A stretch of DNA of 64,000 nucleotides from positions 104,194,345 through 104,258,344 of the forward strand of contig OZ026514.1 of NCBI GenBank assembly GCA_964019695.1. Reading direction: 5' to 3'. The position numbers and the translations under genes were made by a program. The notes under the pieces were generated by a model, which was not told the origin of the DNA, made no database searches, and saw only the letters and a list, made by a program, of their open reading frames with translations. Of the stretch, positions 21,121-32,320 are shown piece after piece; the stretch's first letter is position 1, and every line of letters begins with the position of its first letter. The stretch is from Loripinus fragilis (lineage: Eukaryota; Mollusca; Bivalvia; Lucinida; Lucinidae).

Positions 21121-21297
21121 AAATGTATTGTCAAAATCGACTTCACACTCTGTTCTTTTTCCTTTTTTCTTGTAATCCAACTTTATGTATGGTGTCCTGA
21201 ATGGAACATTAACAAAAACAATCTGAATGTCCAGTGAGCATAAACTGTTTTGATTCTGTCTACATTTCTTCCAGATCACAAACAACCATAACAGAGT
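21121..21297 (-). CDS. Possible exon of an unknown protein
   Basis: The minus strand has an acceptor TCTAATTTCAG before 21297 and a donor GTAAGT after 21121. They bracket 177 nt (59 codons, phase 0 at both ends) that is fully open. The peptide starts TLLWLFVIWKKCRQ, contains C-x7-C (residues of CRQNQNSLC) and ends ECEVDFDNTF. No family recognised. Open frames with fair splice sites occur by chance in this AT-rich DNA, so the evidence is only the combination of strong sites, no stop and balanced composition. Confidence 0.25.
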
Positions 21298-21337
21298 CTG
21301 AAATTAGACGAATGTATTAGATATGAGAACATAACCA

Positions 21338-21557
21338 ATTCTTTACATACTGGGTATTTTTTTAATGATTTTTGTCGTTTGCTAACTTCTTTCAAAATTA
21401 ACTTTTTTCAAAAAATCTTTCAGGGAACACTATCAGAGTGTCAAACACTTTGGATCCAGATCAGGCCCGACGTTTTATCAGGCCTGATCTGCGCCTAAAC
21501 GGTTTGCAAAGATTATCAGCAGAAGACGAAATTTGCCCCTGGCAGGCAAAGAGTTAA
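21338..21557. mobile_element. TTAA hairpin MITE (family A), copy g
   Basis: Hairpin GGATCCAGATCAGGCCCGAC/...GGCCTGATCTGCGCC; right end GGCAGGCAAAGAGTTAA. Confidence 0.75.
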
Positions 21558-21754
21558 TATTAGTTTTTTTTTATCTGAAAAAATATAACCAAATAAACCA
21601 TTCAATAGTATGGCCATTTCAAAGAATATTGGTGGTCCAAGCGATAATGTTCTTACAATTGCCGGAAAGAATGAAAGGTCATATTTTGTAAAAAAAAAGC
21701 AACAAAAAATCGCTGGCATTTTTAATAAAAAGCAAAATACGACTTAAAACAACA

Positions 21755-22175
21755 ACAACAAAAAAACATGAAAAAAACATGAAAAATTACCAAATAGGCA
21801 AATTGGTGGTACAAGCAAATACAATGTTGTCGATTGTCATAATGAGGTCATTTTGTAAAAAAATGGTTATTTTAAAATAAAGAAAAATACGACGTTAAAT
21901 GTATTTACATGTTGTACCGTTAATACTTTAATTCGCAATCATATTATTAATTGCATGGAATACAAAAGCAGGTGAGAGAGCAGACGACAAAAACCGCGAC
22001 TGGCGGGAGAAAATTGAAGAACAGTAAACCATTCCAAGACTATGAAAATATAATGATCAAAGGCGCTATTGGACATAAATGACATAAATGTGTTAAAACA
22101 ACTGAACCCTTAGCCTGCCAGTCACGACATTTATAGTCTGCTTTCTCATCGGCTGATGTTCTAAGTTAGCATATG
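21755..22175. repeat. Scattered fragments of family A
   Basis: ACATGAAAAATTACCAAATAGGC (21774), GCAGACGACAAAAACCGCGAC (21980) and GCCTGCCAGTCACGAC (22112) are pieces of family A ends without a hairpin. Confidence 0.45.
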
Positions 22176-22228
22176 GGCCCATTCTTTGAGCAAATCTAGT
22201 CTGAAGGGCATTTGAATATATATCCATC

Positions 22229-22264
22229 AAAAAAAAACAAAAAAAAAAAAAAAAAAAAAAAAAA
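22229..22264 (+). repeat. Poly(A) tract
   Basis: About 34 A with one C. It may be a retro-element tail, but no recognisable element precedes it. Confidence 0.9.
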
Positions 22265-23064
22265 CACACAGTTGGTATACTAAGTAAGTACTGCCAATAA
22301 AATGTCCATTACTCCATAAAATCGATTGTAATTTTTGTTAATTGTACGCGAATATTTGAGCTTACACCAATATGCATACATTTTTGATGTTTTCAACTAA
22401 TATTCAACTAGTCAAAGCTCTATCCTAAATGTCATATTTGCTTAAGAAGTTTGTAACACACGTGTATCAGCATATGGCAATCTATATTTACGCTTTTCCT
22501 TGTTGGTTTTACATGTGAGATGTAAAGATAAGATGCCTTTGAATCAGTTTGAGCCATTTCAGTGCTGATTGTTGGTTTAACCATCCAAATTCATTGTGCT
22601 ACTTTACTACCAGTAATGTGTTTATTCCGTCTCCGATAACAGTTTTGAATAACAAAAATCTAGTTATGTATGCTTATTTTAGACATTCCAGATAAGTATG
22701 ATTGTATTTGGACACAATTTTGACAATTAAAAAGAATACAACCGTTTTAGTCTGTTGATATTTCATAAGGTTTCTCTCCCGTATGTAATCAACTGTTTTT
22801 GGATAGTCCACAACAGAGCACATATATACGCGTGTATCATTCATTATGAGATAAAAAAAAGTTAAGGCATGATTATTTGACTAGCTATTGGTCAATTAAT
22901 CGTTGTCTCATTACTTCATTTTACGCTGAAAGAGATTGGTATTGCAGACACTATGATTTTTTGATTTTGCAAATTGACCCCCTTCTGGTTTGAAGACGGT
23001 TTTATTGAGATTAATATTAATCTTTCAAAAAGAAGTTTCTAGAAGGAAACTTCCAATAAAATGC

Positions 23065-23735
23065 TTACAAAATGATGCAAACAAAATGTGATTTACATTT
23101 ATGCCTCTTGGAAAAATTAATAAGTTTTACTTTATGCGTTTCATTTTTGTCGGGAATATGTAGCAAACGTAAAAAGCAGACGGCATTTTCAGGACAAATG
23201 GTGGGATCCCAGGGTGGGGGGGGGGGTACTCTGTTATTTTCACGCATACGAAGGCTCGGACTATTTTTTGGGGTTCAAAATTCTGAATTTCAATATTTTT
23301 TGAGGTTTTCAGAAAAATAAATATTTTTTGGGGTTATGTAGATTTTGTGGATATTTTTTGGGGTCATCACAAAATTGGACTAGTTTTAGGTTCATTTCTA
23401 TGCCTTTAGGGTCTTTTTTAAGGTCATAGGTACAGAATTGGAATATTTTTTTGGGTTGCTAAAACTTCAAATATTTTTTGGGGTGCTTGATATTCCTAAT
23501 ATTTTTTGGGGGTGAACGGTAGATGCTGGGTCCGAGCCTACGTATGAGGAAAAATTAGAGTACCCCCCCCCCCTGGGGGTGGGATAAGGGTTATAAAGCC
23601 CTATTAAGCATCTTTTTGAAGATTTGGGGATATCATAGAAGGTAAGAAAGTGCACAATACCTCTGCAACTATGACTATGTTCTGTACAGAATAATTCATT
23701 CATGTGTTCTACCGTCACTCGGCTATGCTTGGACT
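23065..23735 (-). pseudogene. Possible exon interrupted by a G-rich transposon
   Basis: On the minus strand an acceptor CTTCTTTATGTTTCAG precedes 23735. An open frame follows (phase 1; SKHSRVTVEHMNELFC...) until element 23208-23577. Past the element the same frame resumes (ICPENAVCFLRLLH) and stays open to TAA at 23067-23065; a GTAAGC donor overlaps that stop. Removing the element and one 8-bp target duplication keeps the frame, giving 96 codons plus stop with several Cys pairs. An open 121-nt segment with strong splice sites lies upstream at 25155-25275 with matching phase. No homology recognised. The fit could be chance (one in three for frame agreement). If it is a host exon, this allele is disrupted. 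Confidence 0.3.
23208..23577 (+). mobile_element. G-rich TIR element (family D), 370 bp, 8-bp TSD
   Basis: Inverted ends CCCAGGGTGGGGGGGGGGTACTCT and its complement (AGAGTACCCC...CCTGGG) are flanked by direct repeats GGTGGGAT at 23200-23207 and 23578-23585. The interior repeats ATATTTTTTGGGGT or close variants about eight times at irregular 25-60-bp spacing. A second copy in the opposite orientation lies at 39912-40291. The 8-bp duplication fits hAT-like transposases, which is inference only. Confidence 0.85.
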
Positions 23736-24047
23736 CTGAAACATAAAGAAGAACAATTGGTATTTAATCCTTTTCAGACCAACCTGTAGCACCAAGAGAC
23801 AAAAACACAATAGCATAGGTAAACTAACAAGCTTCATATAAAGCCAACCTGTCAGCTCTACAGAACCCCCACCTTAGAATGGAGAGCAGCCACAGTAACA
23901 TTCACCTAACCTGTGGGCTTAAAATATAGTTTACTGACCAATTCTTGTCTTCGAGTCTGTGTTGCAGGTGAGTAACAATAGCACAGTCTAGTATGCGCAT
24001 CCGCGTAGTCTGCTCAGTACTTTCATTTTTCGATGTTAACATTTTCA

Positions 24048-24330
24048 AAGCAAGCCTTTAATGAATCTTAAGATTTTTGCGACCGTTCATAGCCTCATGA
24101 ATGGTATTAAATTGATTGACAGCCACCAAGCTCATTTGCCCATGCAATACGCTTCGAACAATGAATTCAATCGCCAGAAGTGACACTGGTGTCGTGACTG
24201 ACAGCGAGCCACACATGAACCGCACGTGCAAAACAAGCCTCTTGTTTGCTCCATTGGCTGTCTGTCTGTCTTTACACTGGCTGTTGCGCTTTTCCATTTT
24301 ACACTCCAACAAAACCGTTAATGCAAAACT
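24048..24330. repeat. Dispersed repeat family J, copy 2
   Basis: Collinear with 9770-10053; includes TGACAGCGAGCCACAC and TTTTACACTCCAACAAAACC, with a ~15-bp insertion (AACAAGCCTCTTGTT). Confidence 0.7.
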
Positions 24331-24413
24331 GTTTTTCCCCTAAATTATAAATAATTTCTATTTTTGAGATATTCATAATAAAATATAAATATAAGCAATG
24401 AATTCAATTTTTG

Positions 24414-24522
24414 GTCTGTTCATGGAATCATGAACACTTCGGATCTCTTGCCCGAAGGGCTTCACGTTAAGTTTACAAGAGACCCGACGTATTCATGATT
24501 CCATGAACATTCCAAAAATGGA
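24414..24522. repeat. Palindrome with spacer
   Basis: TGTTCATGGAATCATGAA and ATTCATGATTCCATGAACA form arms around a ~60-bp centre with CTCTTG/CAAGAG pairing; the outer TTTTTGG/CCAAAAA also pairs. Confidence 0.65.
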
Positions 24523-24666
24523 ATCTATTTCTTAAATGTCTGAACAGTATAAAAGCAACATGTGCCACGTGCAAAGTTTTCTTTTTAAATTCTGGCCAAT
24601 CTACGTAGCTGATTATTTTGAGCCAAACCAGGCCTCGAGGCTATAAAGCTTGAGTTTATTATCAAA

Positions 24667-24742
24667 CTCAAAATAAAGCGCACTGATTGGCTGCTTGCGG
24701 ACATATGTCCGCAAGCAACCAATCATTGCGCTTTATTTTGAG
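24667..24742. repeat. Palindrome family K, copy 1
   Basis: 38-bp arms with no loop, two mismatches, centre GCGGACATATGTCCGC. The arm motif AAATAAAGCGC...ATTGGCTGCTTGCGGAC is repeated at 50524-50594. Confidence 0.88.
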
Positions 24743-24897
24743 ATAACAACCAGGAAGACAACGTTTCCATTGCTATGAATTAATTATGGTTTAACCATTT
24801 TGCACTCAACATCGTCGAAATTCATTCAAACTTGTTCACGCTGGTGCAATATGGTTATTTACAGTTCCTCACATCTCAGCCCAATGCTAAACTCCCT

Positions 24898-25145
24898 GGT
24901 ACCGAGGTTATAAAACTTTTATGCTCATCTCAACTGAGCATGGAATTAAGCCTGCTAGGTTATGAATGTATTAAAATGCCAACAATTGTTGACATTTAAC
25001 ATTTATTAGCAGGATAAATTCATACAACATCTGAGAATTCAAAAGCAGGAAATGCTTATATCTTTCAGCGTTTAAAGTTTCTATGAACAGTTGTGATTTC
25101 ATGCTAATTTCAGTTGAGTATAAAAAGGTTTATAACCTAGGGACC
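24898..25145. mobile_element. Inverted-end element (family P), copy 1
   Basis: GTACCGAGGTTATAAAACTTTTATGC and its complement ...AAAAAGGTTTATAACCTAGG. Shares the ends and the CTCAACTGAGCA motif with 57834-58030. Confidence 0.65.
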
Positions 25146-25154
25146 AGAACTTAC

Positions 25155-25275
25155 TGTAGTCTTTGTCAAACTCTAGGAAGTCCTGTGTACTGTTGTTGGT
25201 CTTGTTGTCACTGGAAACACCTTCAGGATAAACCTTGCAATGTCTCAACAGTGAGGGCGGGATCGTTGGCACCAG
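25155..25275 (-). CDS. Possible exon of an unknown protein
   Basis: The minus strand has acceptor ACATCTTTCAG before 25275 and donor GTAAGT after 25155. The 121-nt segment is open in phase 0 to 1 (LVPTIPPSLLRHCKVYPEG...). Its end phase matches the start of the interrupted segment at 23735. It lies 10 bp from the end of a family P element. No homology; weak evidence. Confidence 0.2.
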
Positions 25276-25419
25276 CTGAAAGATGTTACATATGTACATG
25301 CAATAAGTACCAAAATCAAGTGTGCTGGCTCCTCGACTGGCTCAATTCATATGGACAGGGACTCTCTTCAGCGAACCTACAGATGCATTATATCCTTGGT
25401 TTTGTGCAAAATTGGGAAT

Positions 25420-25540
25420 TAATGTGAGCAGTGAATGCGAGCAGCGGGTGCTAAGTCAAGACTGTGTGTATATGTACATGCTCGTCCGGGCATTCGCTGC
25501 TCAACTATGCGATAAGTGCCCTAATCTCATGAGATGACTA
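25420..25540. repeat. Family G hairpin variant
   Basis: GAATGCGAGCAGCGGGTGC.../...GGGCATTCGCTGCTCAACTATGCGATAAGTGCC. The tail TATGCGATAAGT recurs at 39875 and 55550. Confidence 0.5.
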
Positions 25541-25717
25541 AATATCGGCATAGTTTTCCGACAGGACAGGATTTCTAGGTTTTGGTACTTTTAGACTTAA
25601 TGCGTGCAACCATCGTTAGATCATATGAACGTCCTTAACTGATAAATAGGAGTGCATACAACCATAGAAATACGTCTGAAGATGTGGAGAGATTATTCTG
25701 AATTAACAGTCGCAATT

Positions 25718-26310
25718 TAAACCAAAACACATGTTGTGGAGACTCAGGGGAGCCATATCAATATGAGACGGCTCTAATGAGTATCCAAAACATACTTTTG
25801 ACCAACGAATAGTAATTCAGTCATCTATGGAAATATCCCTCACGACGAGAGGGTATAATTCAGATTTTGTCCTATAACTTTAACCAAACATGTTGTGAGT
25901 ACTCTAAGGAGCCGTCCCGAATTGAGGCGGCTCTTTTGAGTATCATATTCGTGCTTTGAACTGATGGATACGCTTTCTGTCACTCTGCAAAAATGCGACT
26001 CCATATAACAAATAAGAGGGTAATCTTGATTTAAATTTGTAATTTTCAAACTAAATCACATGATATGGCGACTCAGGAGGGCCGGTTCAGTATGAGACGG
26101 TTCTAATGAGTATCCAAAGCATGTTTTAAATGATGGACGGATGTTATGTTATTCAGTTAATTAAGCCTCAGGAGAAGAGGGGATAATTTTATTTTTTTCT
26201 ATATATTTCTAAACCAAACACATAATGTAAGAACTCAGTGGAACCGTCTCAAGATAAGACGATCCTATTGAGTTCTCACAAAAATGTTTGGACTGAATGA
26301 TGGGAAGCGA
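25718..26310 (+). repeat. Tandem array of ~165-bp hairpin-containing monomers
   Basis: Four diverged units start at about 25719, 25881, 26049 and 26212. Each begins AAACCAAACACATGTTGTG or a variant, then holds a hairpin of the type GAGCCGTCTC...GAGACGGCTC ending in GAGTATCCAAA-CAT. A lone unit lies at 2495-2605. The monomer length is in the range of known bivalve ~160-bp satellites; whether it is one of them was not tested. Confidence 0.8.
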
Positions 26311-26359
26311 ACGCAATGCCCCGTAAAAGAAAGAAAAAATTAAAGTTTATTTATCTTAG

Positions 26360-26454
26360 TTAAAAATCTCGTAAAGTGGGTGCTTTGTTTTCTTCTTGGT
26401 TAAAATCCTTAAATTTCGTTTCATAATCAGACACAGTCAAAGTTAAGTCACATT
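26360..26454 (-). CDS. Possible 3'-terminal exon (very tentative)
   Basis: The minus strand has acceptor GGTCTAGTCAG before 26454, then 30 open codons (CDLTLTVSDYETKF...) to TAA at 26362-26360, with AATAAA about 9 bp after the stop. It could terminate the minus-strand frames further upstream (37987-47145), since the start phase is 1. Short and without homology. Confidence 0.12.
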
Positions 26455-26939
26455 CTGACTAGACCTATCAATACCTCGGTGGAAGGGATGGGTGTAGGCC
26501 AAGCATGTGATAGTAAGCGTCTCAATGATTGCAAACGACAGGGCGCAGATCAGCCAAGTAAACGTGCGGGATGGCCTGTGCCTCTGTTGTTTACTACTGT
26601 GAGTGTAGAGAACTACGGGTTTTCAAACATTTTGTAGATGTGCATTATAACTATATTGTCTTAGTTTTTGTACATTTTTTTCTGTATGTTGTATATGTGT
26701 TTGTATTGTGCTCTCCATATATCTGGAGGATAATAAAGTATCCATCATCAGTGTCTCCCTCAATGCTTGAGTATTCTCGCAATATAAGCATAAGAGAACT
26801 GCATAAGAGAGAAATGATTACAAATTAATTCGTGGCTATAATCATTGTATTATTATTGGTCTGAATAATATATACGGTCACGCTGCTCTAACGTAAATCC
26901 AGCGTCTTGGCGCAGAATCGATACCGATATGATCCATGA

Positions 26940-27001
26940 AAACACACACTGTCGAATCAAAGTATATCCGACCTTCGGCGTTGATTCAACTTTGTGTGTT
27001 G
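26940..27001. repeat. Hairpin
   Basis: AACACACACTGTCGAATCAA and TTGATTCAACTTTGTGTGTT are complementary with about 20 bp between them. No other copy seen. Confidence 0.6.
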
Positions 27002-27055
27002 TGATATCACACCGTTCTTGGACCTAAATTGGTGAAATAGTGATATCTGTCAGTT

Positions 27056-27175
27056 CGAATAAAAAAGCAGGCCACTATCGGCCCGCGGGCAGCGAAACGC
27101 CATCAAAATAGCGCTTTACTGGCATGCCGACAGTGGCCCGAGATTGTATGCTGGTATTAAATCTGATTGGTGATT
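27056..27175. repeat. Family E core hairpin, divergent
   Basis: GCAGGCCACTATCGGCCCGC...AGCGAAACGCCATC with a weak opposite arm (...CGACAGTGGCCCGAGATTG); related to 28046-28110 and 38365-38465. Confidence 0.5.
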
Positions 27176-27261
27176 TCTGAGTGGTAGTTTCTACGTTACT
27201 ACCGAGTTTATCAATTGTTTTAGACCAGTATAATTAGACTACCTTCCCGGCTAGCAGCGAC

Positions 27262-27545
27262 TTATCGTCTGTTAACAAGTCGTCTGCTAACCTTTAAAAC
27301 AGTTTGGACCCAGATCAGGACCGACCGAAAGTCAATCCTGATCTGGATCTAAACCGTATGACACTCTGATAGCTAACAAGTCGTCTGCTAACCATTGCAA
27401 AGTTTGGACTCATATCAGGACCCCTGATCTGAATCAAAACCGTCTGCCACTCTGATAGCGTTCCTGAAAGTTTTTTGTTGTTGAAAAAGATAATTTTGTA
27501 AAGAAGCACGCAACAACCAAAGCATGAAAAAAGACCAAGCATGAA
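27262..27545. mobile_element. Family A MITE with internally duplicated hairpin
   Basis: AACAAGTCGTCTGCTAACC followed by a hairpin and GACACTCTGATAGC occurs twice (from 27279 and 27367). The second hairpin is shortened, then the usual distal tail follows. Confidence 0.7.
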
Positions 27546-27944
27546 AAAAGTAAAGCTGTAAAGCTAAGCGGTTCGCTGTAAATGTAGACGCTCATTAATA
27601 TGAGTGGGGAAGGGACTGCAGTAGCATGACGCCACAGCCGTGTATGAACTTCTTTGGACTGATAAAGTAGAATCGTCACAATTATACGATAGAAATATAA
27701 CATTAAGAGTAAAGTACCTGTGATGGGAAATCACACAATTTATTCATTACTTCTTCTTCTCCCTTCTGACGTCCACTGTGTCGCTCGTCTCTCTACCGTT
27801 GTTGCTATGGCTGCATCATGACGTGTACAGATCTAGCGACGCAACGTTAATAACGTTTAGAAACGTCAATTTACTTATACTCGTAGCCATGTTTTCTCTT
27901 TTATGTAGTTTTCTTTTATTTGCTATAGCAGCAAACATGAGCGA

Positions 27945-28200
27945 ACCCAGAAAGTTTTGTCAAAGGTGGTCCAATTCTGACGTTTTCGTTGTTGTTTTTT
28001 TAGTTGATGAGGGGGAGAGAGGACCCAAATACCACTAAAAGCGGGCCATTATTGGCTCGCCAGCGAAACGCCATTGGAATGACGTTTCGCTGGCGGGCGG
28101 ATGGTGGCCCAACATTGAATGCTAGCTTGGCTTTTCAGGGAATATAAGAGACCCTATATTTTCGTGATTTTTTCAGGGGTTGGGCGGACCCGGTAACAAA
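27945..28200 (-). mobile_element. Family E element, opposite orientation
   Basis: Collinear on the minus strand with 38235-38561: CCAGAAAGTTTTGTC, TTAGTTGATGAGGGG, then GGGCCATTATTGGCTCGCCA...TGGCGGGC hairpin and AACATTGAATGCTAGC. Terminal repeats are eroded. Confidence 0.7.
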
Positions 28201-28628
28201 ATGTATAACCTTATCCGCCAAAATCCACTTCGCCAAATCTTAGCAATAATAGTACTGATTTAAAACAACAACAAAACACACATCAATTAAAAGAGGTGCA
28301 AAACAGTATGACGTATTTTATGCTAAGATATGTTTTATTCATTTCACGATAGTGTGTCATGTATTCGTTCATGTCATGTGTTTTCTCAAATAATTTATTA
28401 TTTTTGTTTCTTAGATTTAAATATTAGCCATATTTTATGCGGGTTATCTGGAATTGAGGACGCACTCTTTAATTCAAATCTGCTTCCTCTGCAGTTTAGT
28501 TGTTGTTCTTATTTTTCTTTATTTTTTATGTTTTACTGATAAATACATTGTATATTTATCACTCAGATTAAAAGAAAATTATAGCTTTTTGGTCTATTTT
28601 ATCCTGAACTATTAACAACTTGTACTGC

Positions 28629-28629
<1 letters not shown>

Positions 28630-28671
<42 letters not shown>

Positions 28672-28676
28672 GCGCG
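28630..28676 (+). repeat. (AC)n-(CG)n microsatellite
   Basis: About 20 AC repeats followed by CGCGCGCG, at the outer edge of the inverted duplication. Confidence 0.97.
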
Positions 28677-29842
28677 TTATAGAAGTAGACGAAGTTTCAG
28701 ACTAAATACGAGATACTCAGATAGCTAACTTTCAAAGAATGCTCTCTGACAATTAAAGCTATATAAGAGGGTGAAGTGAACATACTGTGGAAATGTTGCG
28801 AAAAAATACTCGTATGCTAAAGTAGTTTGTTTTTGTAGGCTATTGTCATGCTTGGTTTTAAATTAGTAGCAATGAATAAGACTGCTGTCCATTCTAAAGT
28901 GGTGGTTCTATTATGGTCTTGTACCCCGCGTCTATCAATGTTCCAAAAATATACAGTCATTCCGGCATGGTACCAGACTATAAAAATAGATAATAGAACG
29001 AAATTAGTGTACCTTATTTATTTCTGCTTATGTTACACATTTGTGTAACTATGCATGTTTAATACGATCCTATTCAAATATTTTTTTGAAACTTGATAGG
29101 CTTTGTCCTGACCCTCGATGCAAGGGTTAACCAAACCATCTTTAAGAAACTAGTCAATTCCCATTTCTATCAAGTAAGGAACAAAAAGTTAACTGAAAAG
29201 GTTCTTCTAAACAAACTACTGATAGCGCTGTTCGTATTGTGCTTTTTAACAAAATAACATGATTATAGTTGAGGAATCTATAGTCATTAAATATTCCTCA
29301 ATACCAAGTAGCAAAACAGTTCTTCTTCATTGCAATGAAATAATCATTTCTTCTGATGTATGATTATACAAGCATCTAGCGCACACTAGACTAGCAAACA
29401 ATGCTTGTTTCTACCCCCAAAGTCTCCACATAATTTGCTGTGGCATATTTACATGCCGGTGTCTAAACAGATGTTGATTAAAAAAAGCTACATACAATCA
29501 ATTTGAAGTATACAAGCATCTGTCTTCACTTGTTTTTTACAAAATAATACTTAGAACTTATAACTTTTTTTCAAAGTAAAAGTAATAAAACAAATTTCTC
29601 TCCCACCATGCATCTACTGTTTGTTCAAGAGATACAGTACACACAATCTACTTTGGCTTACATTTGGTAGTTTATTTCTGACAGATATCTTGAAATTGGG
29701 CCAAGGTCATCAAAGCCTTATCAACTCCTCATAGTGTCCCAGTATTATATCCACCATGCGAATTCGGTTAAAATTTAAAATATGGTATACAGTATACTAA
29801 GGCGAACACCAACGAGAATAAATCAGAAATGATATGCCCCTC

Positions 29843-29843
<1 letters not shown>

Positions 29844-29901
<58 letters not shown>
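29844..29901 (+). repeat. (GT)n microsatellite, ~29 units
   Basis: An uninterrupted TG run; the partner arm has only GCACACACACATT near 33239-33251, so the run expanded after the duplication (or contracted there). Confidence 0.97.
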
Positions 29902-29902
<1 letters not shown>

Positions 29903-30199
29903 TATTTGAGGTATATCTTTGAGTGAACAAGGAAGGCTATTCCAAGCTTGAATTGTTGAAAATATAAATAAACGGGGGATCTCACATGAGGGCTCATGTT
30001 TTATTGAATTTATTTAACGAGTTGGGGAAGTAATTTAATTTGTTGTTATATGTTTAAAGAACCATACAAAGAAATGATTGAAAGTTGTATTGTCCTTTCT
30101 ATTCTCTTATATCTAGAATTTCAAGGCTTTTCAAGATACAGAGGGCCACTAAGCGTGAAAAGAAATAAGAAAAAAGAGCTAGTATCCAGCGACCTTTTA

Positions 30200-30540
30200 G
30201 GGATGGGTCTGTATTGACTACATGGACATACTGTTTAGCTCCAATTGTGTGTGTTTGGCTTTATTTTGTGTGTTTGGTCCTTGAGCTTATGGGATGGGGT
30301 CTGTTTCGACTACATGGACAAACTGTTTTAGCTCCAATTGTGTGTGTGACTTTATTTTGTGTGTTTGGTTTGTAGTATAGCTCTTTGTGTCCTTTCTAGT
30401 TTGGTCATCATCTAACTGAGGATGAGGATGAGAGTGCTGGTTGCTCTACTGCAACTGTATTATTGCTTTATATGTAATGTATCTGTTTTGTTTGTCTGTA
30501 TTCTAATGTCTCTTTATCTGTGTGCTATGGGTTGGCCGTT
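30200..30540 (+). repeat. Partly tandem GTGTGTTTGG repeat, related to family F
   Basis: TGGGTCTGTATTGACTACATGGACATACTG...CTCCAATTGTGTGTG is repeated from 30297 (GGTCTGTTTCGACTACATGGACA). The following TCCTTTCTAGTTTGGTCATCATCT matches the family F interior in reverse. Confidence 0.5.
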
Positions 30541-31135
30541 GATCTGTGATTATGTAATTTCCTGGTTACATTTTTTTTAGAATTAACCATGCTTGTTTGA
30601 ATTATTTGAAGATGACTCTTACTTACAATATCATTTTCGTAAAATAGTAAATAACAATTTCATACAACATCTCAACTTGAAATTAATACATTAAAAAAGG
30701 AGATTAAAGTATCGTATAGAACTGAAGCTGATTGGCGCCTTATTTTTGACTGAATACAATATATCCATGGCTCGGCGTCGCAGAAATAATCTAACACATT
30801 TCAGTGATGCAAAAGCATTGAATAATCTGAGAATTTATTAACATTTTCATTATAATTTTTATTACTGGAAGCCTAATCCCTATTGATTTGTTTGGGATAA
30901 TTTCAAGTGCTTCCAAGCTTCAAACAATTACAAAATCTCAGACGGTAGTACAAATTGATTCTATTCAGCAAGTTCAGTTCTATCTAAAAGACTAGCTCGT
31001 CAATAAATGACAGATTTTGAGCAATAAATTGAACGAGGCGCGTATTTGTTGGCTAATATTAGCATATAAAACTAATATAGCGGAGAAGGAGTAGATCTAC
31101 CAATTGTCGCCTTCTTCTTTACATATGGTGGTCTG

Positions 31136-31347
31136 TTAACTCTTTGCATACTGGGTAATTTTGCATGTGTTTTTGTCGTCTGCTGATTTCTTTTTCAAAA
31201 TCAAGTTTTTAAAAAAATTCTTTCAGGAACACTGTCAGAGTATCAAACGATGTGGATCCAGCTCAGGACCGACGTTCTTTCGGTCTTGATCTGGGTCCAA
31301 ACCGTTTGCAAAGGACAACAGAAGTCGCCACTAGCAAGGAAAGAATT
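31136..31347. mobile_element. TTAA hairpin MITE (family A), copy j
   Basis: TTAACTCTTTGCATACTGGG at the left, hairpin ATCCAGCTCAGGACCGAC/...GGTCTTGATCTGGGT, right end GTCGCCACTAGCAAGGAAAG. Confidence 0.75.
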
Positions 31348-32189
31348 CAGCTTCGAACAGCCACTTTCCAACAACAGCATATGACATTGTAGGATGAACT
31401 TTATGCAATATGGTTCATTTTTTCACAGTGGTTCACAATGAAACATCAAGTAATATTTTTACAATGCAATGCTTAGCCGTATTTTCTTGAGAAAAAATAC
31501 AACCATACCACGAAAATTCCGTCTGCTCATGTCTTGACGGGCGCGCTCAGAGTTAACGTGTCAACTGCGGGAGTTAATCTGCGCGAGCTTTTCGAGGTAC
31601 CATGACGATATGCCCAGCTGGCGGGATAATGTCGTCTGCTTTAAAACTTTAGCAGACGAACAATAGTCCCGAACGAATTAGTCTGTCATGGGAACATTAT
31701 TCCATCATTTATCAAAACAGATTGGGTATTGAGCTGGAAAAGACCACTCATAAACAGTTTTGAATTAGAAAGGCGATTTGACATGAGAAGTTGTCGTTTA
31801 CCCCTTATTAGCATTATATGCGGTAGTCAAAGACGGTCGCTCTATAAGGCCTGGGAAATACAAGAAAATGCGACAGGTCATCCGATATTAAACTTTTGTG
31901 TCCATATTTGCTTTAGGTTATCAGCGAGGCGTACCGGTAAGGATCAGCTTGTAGTTAAGCTATTCATTGCAGTTTATTCACAAATTTAATTGATTTAATC
32001 TGTTTTAATAATTTTTATATTGGTTATTAGTGTTTGCTCTGAACGTGTAGGAAGCAAGCTCTTGATTAGTACAGCACATGTTAGGGTCAGTTTAACAGTG
32101 GACAGACGTTTGTTCAAGACAAATATAGACAAGACATATGCATGTATAGAAACTTGTATCTTTTCTGGAAAGTGATATTTCCAGCGGTT

Positions 32190-32320
32190 GATATGTTAAC
32201 TCTGATTACTGGAAACCCCAAAACGGGTACTTTGGCAAACAGTAAAGACTCAGATGAAATGCGGCATTTCATCAGTGACTGCACTGTTTGCTCTGAAAAA
32301 GGGCAATCTTCACAGACTGA
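32190..32320. repeat. Hairpin (CAAACAGTAAAGACTC family), copy 1
   Basis: GCAAACAGTAAAGACTCAGA...AGTGACTGCACTGTTTGC with flank GGAAACCCCAAAACGGGTA. The inverted equivalent at 55045-55140 has the same stem plus ACCCGTTTATAGGGTTTCCGG. Confidence 0.6.

Larger units (their letters stand above)
28629..29975 (+). repeat. Left arm of a large inverted duplication
   Basis: Read in reverse complement, this arm is collinear with 33155-35166. Shared markers include CTTGTACCCCGCGTCTATCA, GATAGCGCTGTTCGTATTG, ACATGATTATAGTTGAGGAA, AACAGATGTTGATTAAA and TTCCAAGCTTGAATTGTTGA. The arm begins with a (CA)n-(CG)n run and contains a (GT)n run that is only a short CACACACA in the other arm. Confidence 0.9.

Noticed and set aside
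25718..26310. Regular repeats that could suggest a CRISPR array
   Set aside because: Units are ~165 bp, diverged and in an animal-type genome context; no short identical repeats with unique spacers.
31698..31937. Plus-strand open segment with acceptor-like AAAACAG and donor GTAAGG, phase 1-1
   Set aside because: Isolated, no partner exons on the plus strand and no homology; such combinations arise often in this DNA.
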